This document shows positions 59,978 to 64,000 of a stretch of 64,000 nt of DNA, in pieces. Position 1 is the stretch's first letter. Every line of letters starts with the position of its first letter. Below the pieces are notes generated by a model. That model was not told where the DNA came from. It saw only the letters and a list, made by a program, of their open reading frames with translations, and did not search any database. Both the position numbers and the translations under genes were made by a program. The DNA comes from Petrosia ficiformis (taxonomy: Eukaryota > Porifera > Demospongiae > Haplosclerida > Petrosiidae). The stretch spans positions 6,721,201 through 6,785,200 of the forward strand of contig OX345637.1 of NCBI GenBank assembly GCA_947044365.1. Direction: 5' to 3'.

Positions 59978-60000
59978 GGCAATCATCTGATTATGTAATA

Positions 60001-62520
60001 TGTTCGTAAAACTTTGAAATTTGGGTGCAACAATGATTATTTATAAAGGGTATATACAGCTAACCAAGCATTGTTGTATGTACATGTCATGAGGCTAGAA
60101 AAAGGAAGATGCAACTGTAAAGGAAGGTACTGGGAATTGCAACTGTACAGTGCATTTATATCATGCATGCAGATAATAAAAATAATAGATTCAATCCAGT
60201 GGAAATTTTATAACTGTAGTGCACACAATAATTATTAAATTTACTGCAATAGTAATGCATTACAGTGCAACATAGAATTAAAATAAATTACAGGTATATG
60301 AAAATGTAGCAAGTTCAGTAGAGTTGAACAGTAAACTGAAATCAAATATTAGATAATTGAGCCACGATGAGAGATTTTACATCTTTGCTGAGTTTAGAAA
60401 GATCTTGAACCTATGTGATTAGAGAAATTACAATCAGTACACATTAGAATTATAACTAATAAATGTACCAGTATAAAACATAAAAATGATTATTATAATA
60501 TAAAATGTACCAGTCAGTAAGTACCACTGAGTATGAGTGAAACTCAGTGAATTTATTTTCATAGTAGTAAGTCAGCAGCTGTTTGAAGTTACATGATAAA
60601 CTGATATATACTATAATTATCTGTTTGGTATGACCATGTACAGGAATACAGAGATTGAAAGTGATATTGATAAAATAAATAGGTGTTATCATAATTTAAC
60701 GCAAGTATAAAATTTGGAGGGGAGGAGGGGTCATAGAATGTGCCGGCATGAGAGTTGGATATGAAATGTAACAATGATTCTTCAAAAAATAATACCTAAA
60801 GTAGTTGATTAAGTCAGCTAAGCCACACAAGTTCCTTTACCTATATTAAATCAACATTAATTACTGTATATAGTCAGTATAATGGCATGTGAGCACAAAA
60901 CTATAGACCTTATGCAATTATGTCATAATCCACAACAGTATGGTAAATTGGTTTAAATGACAAATCTATATTAATTTTAGAGTATATAATTACAAGAATG
61001 TAACAGAATTTTACCTCAATGACTGCTTCTAGTACATATTTAGAAAATGGAGCAGTGAATGCAACAATATTTGAAGGAGTATAAGTAATAGCACGACCTG
61101 TCTCTGTAGCATTTAGCAGTGCAAAATAGTCTTCCTGATAAACAGTGTCAATACCCCACTATATAGAGATCATAACATGATTCAGATTCATACATAGATA
61201 CATATAAAAATCCCTATACTTCATTGCTAGTGATCAGGTAAGGACAGGTATGTATAATGATATCAACACTAGTGGCATTTTCAAGACCGCTTTTTCGAAG
61301 CAAATTATATAAAGCATAAAAATTAATTGATTCTTTTTAGTTTTTGACTACTTTACATTTGGTTTTGAGTTTTGTTTGTTCTTTATCGTTTTCATTCACA
61401 AACCAAAAAATTGTATAGTCTTAATTTATAGTATGTACAATTTGTACTTCTTATTAGGAACTAACAGCCTACAGGATATCGACCATCAGAATCCCTATAC
61501 TAGTTAAAAGCAAGACAGACTATAGAAATTGTGAATAAAGATAATTTAGACATCATTGATCACTGGCTGACCTGATCATCCAATAACTTTTTGGCATTGA
61601 TCAATCTTGCAAGCCTACTAGCATATCCAGGATACCAAAATGGATCAAACTGTTTGTACATTGAGTATCTGATATTCACAATGACCGAATTGTGTGGTGA
61701 CTTTGATGTAACAATATTGATAAGCAGAGTTAGAGAGCTAAATAATGAAGAAGACAGACTATAATGAATAAAACACTAAAATAATAATAATGGAAATGGG
61801 AAAGATATACTAGCTGGAATTGGAAGTTTGGATCCTAGGATCCCCTGCAGAGGTCTTGTATATGATTATATGGGAATACAATAGAGTGAAATTTGTAACA
61901 TTATTGTTTAATTGTTCATTTATTCATTTGTAAGTAATTGATTATTTTAGTACTTATTATATGTCACAGGCTTGCCTTTGCTGCAAGCATTGCTCAACAC
62001 TTGTGGTTTAACACTAGATGTCACCAGATGTCACACCACTCACATGGCCCTTCTAGAACTTTCTTTGATTTTTTGTATATAAATAAGTTGTATTTATCAT
62101 AATATACTACTACTACTTTGTTGTTTTCGATATTATATCAAGTCTCATTGAACTGCAATAAAACTTTGAGTTCCAAAGATTGGTTCAAACAATTATTATA
62201 TATTATATAGGCCTATTTTAGAGAGATCTTCCTTCATACTCTTTTAAACATTGACTGGAATATAAATTATAGTGAGGTGGCACAATGCTAAGGAGAACAC
62301 TGATCCCTTGATCAGGTGCTCTTAACTACTAAACCACGAAGCTTTAGTAGATGAGTAAGTGTAGATACTAGATGAAATAATGACTAGTGGCTTTGAATGA
62401 TTATAATCTTTAGGCACAGACAATTATGCAATATCTCAATAACAACAGCATGGGGATAAAATTATGAAATATTTCCCAGTATTCAAGTGTAGAGGAATAT
62501 TGATTGTTAGCCACTCTACT
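60001..62520. repeat. segmental duplication, right copy (partner 52411-54110)
   Basis: Colinear with the left copy. It is longer because it keeps the full last exon of the unknown gene and extra sequence near 60420-60780 and 61860-62220. Confidence 0.75.
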
Positions 62521-62954
62521 TTCAATGACGAAATAGATGTACTACATTTATCTTCTATCATTTTATAGATATCAAAACTGAAAATGCACACAAGCAATAT
62601 TGGGATGGTACCTTAGCAACTAACCATGCATGCACTTTTGTATAACCCATGCAGTTTAGCTATGTTGTATCCATGTGCTATATATCTACTGTAGCAGCTA
62701 CTTATGTTGTGCTATATGAAAGTGGTTAATTTAATTTTGCTGTTAAAGTACCGTCGCTATACTTCAACTAATTAGCTACACTCACATGTGAATGTTCATG
62801 GTTTGATATCTTTCAATCAATAAATTGTTATTTTGATGATGGGATATCAAGTGTTACCTTCCATCATAGGTCCAACAATCAGTAGAATACTCTTCAAATG
62901 ATTCTCTCAAAGGACAATAACTGACTGTACTCTTATCTATAGTAACTAAATTGG
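60342..62954 (-). CDS. unrecognised multi-exon gene, C-terminal part (5' end beyond the window)
   Basis: Four exons read cleanly on the minus strand: 62858-62954, 61572-61737, 61015-61134 and 60342-60410 (stop TGA). All have GT-AG borders and phases that close. The visible ~149 residues include NLVTIDKSTVSYCPLRESF, a two-cysteine segment ending STDCWTYDG, an aromatic stretch QFDPFWYPGYASRLARLINA, ALLNATETGRAITYTPSN and a polar C-terminus SKLSKDVKSLIVAQLSNI. The first exon starts mid-codon after TTTTCAG, so more exons lie to the right, probably outside the window. I do not recognise the family. Cysteines and an N-x-T site hint at a secreted or lumenal protein, but no membrane segment is visible. 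Two further incomplete copies lie at 45655-46444 and 52787-53602, always near GT92 genes. Confidence 0.6.
62275..62350 (-). mobile_element. tRNA-like (SINE head) remnant, duplicate
   Basis: The minus strand reads TGGTTTAGTAGTTAAGAGCA then CTGATCAAGGGATCAG. It is the partner of 53870-53950 within the segmental duplication. The D-arm and anticodon-arm shape remains; the T-arm is lost. Confidence 0.35.
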
Positions 62955-64000
62955 CTGAAAAGGAGATATATATATACATGTAGAGGCAATTAAAATCTCT
63001 TTCATACATACACTATATCTTAACCCTCATTTAGTTTGATTACATGAGTTTCAATTCCTTCTGAAACTATATAAATCAATGCTGCTTTCTTGTTATGGCC
63101 CGTAGGGTCATCCCTATAATTGCTTTCCACGGGGTTGAATCTATAATTATATATAATTATAATAATTATAATTATATATAATTATTATTATACATGTCAC
63201 TTGTGCGACTATGCGTTGTATAGGTAGTTAAGGAAGTTGCGTCATTCCCAGGGGCTCGGTCAATTAATGGGTGTACGTGTGGCGCATAAAAGAACACGTG
63301 TTTGAGCTACAGACCAGCCAAGAAGCTTCAGAAAGGATGTAAAACTGCTAATAACTGTTGTATATAGCAGAGAAACAGTATAAATATTATGCAAGAATCT
63401 TTAACAAGTAAGTATGAGTTTCAGACACGAGGAAGTCATCATTTAGAATCTTGAATGAGTACTTCAGTCAGTTCATCAGAGATCTGTGTACTTAGACTGC
63501 AATCAGGCTTACACTTACTTCTTCAGGCCCCAGCTTTCGAGTACACAGAAAGGTAGAGACACTAGTGCCATCAGCAATGCTTGATACATAGTCATCACAA
63601 AGCAAATATAGGGATACTTTTTTCTCAATATATCTTGTCTAGTAATTTATTTCTTTTGATTTTGATCTATATTGACTGGTATATAAAGTACATGCCATAA
63701 TAAAGAATGGTAACAAAACCTTTCAAACATCTGTCAAGTACATCACATTATAAGTACAAATTCATGTACATATTAATTACTCTGGATGAGCTAGTAACAT
63801 CTGTTGTTTTTGATGATGTTGGAATTGAAATACTAATAGTATACCACAGGCTGTACCTATAATACTATGCTACGTAAATAGCTACATTTAATATGTTTGT
63901 TACCATATGGCTTATTATGACATGTACATTACTCAATATAGATCAAGATCAAATGAACTGTGACTTGTAAATATTACCTAGAAAGAATAATAAATCAGCA
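62955..64000. other. right-edge region, mostly a family A MITE
   Basis: Apart from the element at 63092-63655 this is AT-rich DNA. A 76-nt exon-like frame (63781-63856, minus) with splice-like borders is not in phase with the gene to its left. No other gene is visible. Confidence 0.4.
63092..63655 (+). mobile_element. MITE family A, long variant
   Basis: It starts ATGGCCCGTAGGGTCATCC and contains CTATGCGTTGTATAGGTAG and GGCTCGGTCAATTAATGG. It then carries the extra block of the long variant (CAGTTCATCAGAGATCTGTG, AGGTAGAGACACTAGTGCC) and ends AGCAAATATAGGGATAC with TATATCTTGT. It matches 373-1106 in reverse. Confidence 0.75.

Noticed and set aside
63781..63856. 76-nt minus-strand exon-like segment (ACGILLVFQFQHHQKQQMLL), perhaps the end of a receptor membrane helix
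   Set aside because: Its phase does not join the neighbouring exon at 62858-62954, no partner exon is in view, and the similarity is too weak to name a family.

Overview
This is eukaryotic (animal) nuclear DNA. It is strongly AT-rich, its genes are split by GT-AG introns of up to about 7 kb, and it is packed with microsatellites, minisatellites, foldback repeats and small non-autonomous DNA transposons. The gene content (a CatSper sperm channel subunit, an IkB/Bcl-3-type ankyrin protein, GT92 glycosyltransferases, a secreted ferritin-like protein and a decayed Ty3/gypsy element) points to an early-branching metazoan. A demosponge is my best guess; the species is not determined.

Layout. 1-3.7 kb: nested small transposons and a repeat unit present three times, two copies forming a ~1.2 kb palindrome. 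3.8-8.4 kb (+): a two-exon gene for a secreted ferritin-like (PF12902-type) protein. 8.4-12.4 kb: repeats and a doubtful promoter-like patch. 12.4-28.9 kb (-): an eight-exon, 749-residue nuclear-IkB/Bcl-3-like protein with six C-terminal ankyrin repeats. 30.3-43.6 kb (-): an eight-exon, 384-residue CATSPER3 orthologue. In both eight-exon models every exon phase closes without a frameshift, which is the main support for them. Their introns hold most of the satellites and small transposons.

44-64 kb is a segmentally duplicated block. It has two intact GT92 glycosyltransferase genes (46.6-48.1 and 56.1-57.5 kb, both -), each with a recognisable upstream non-coding 5' exon. It also has one GT92 pseudogene (51.8-52.4 kb, +) and three copies of an unrecognised multi-exon gene: a 3'-terminal part at the right edge, a copy with two intact exons, and a two-exon fragment that has lost its acceptor site. 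A decayed, internally deleted Ty3/gypsy element lies inside the 5' intron of the first GT92 gene.

There is no operon logic. CATSPER3 and the IkB-like gene lie head to tail 1.4 kb apart, while the GT92 and unknown genes expanded together by local duplication and inversion. All exon models come from reading splice signals and phases by eye; no alignment, database search or transcript data was available.
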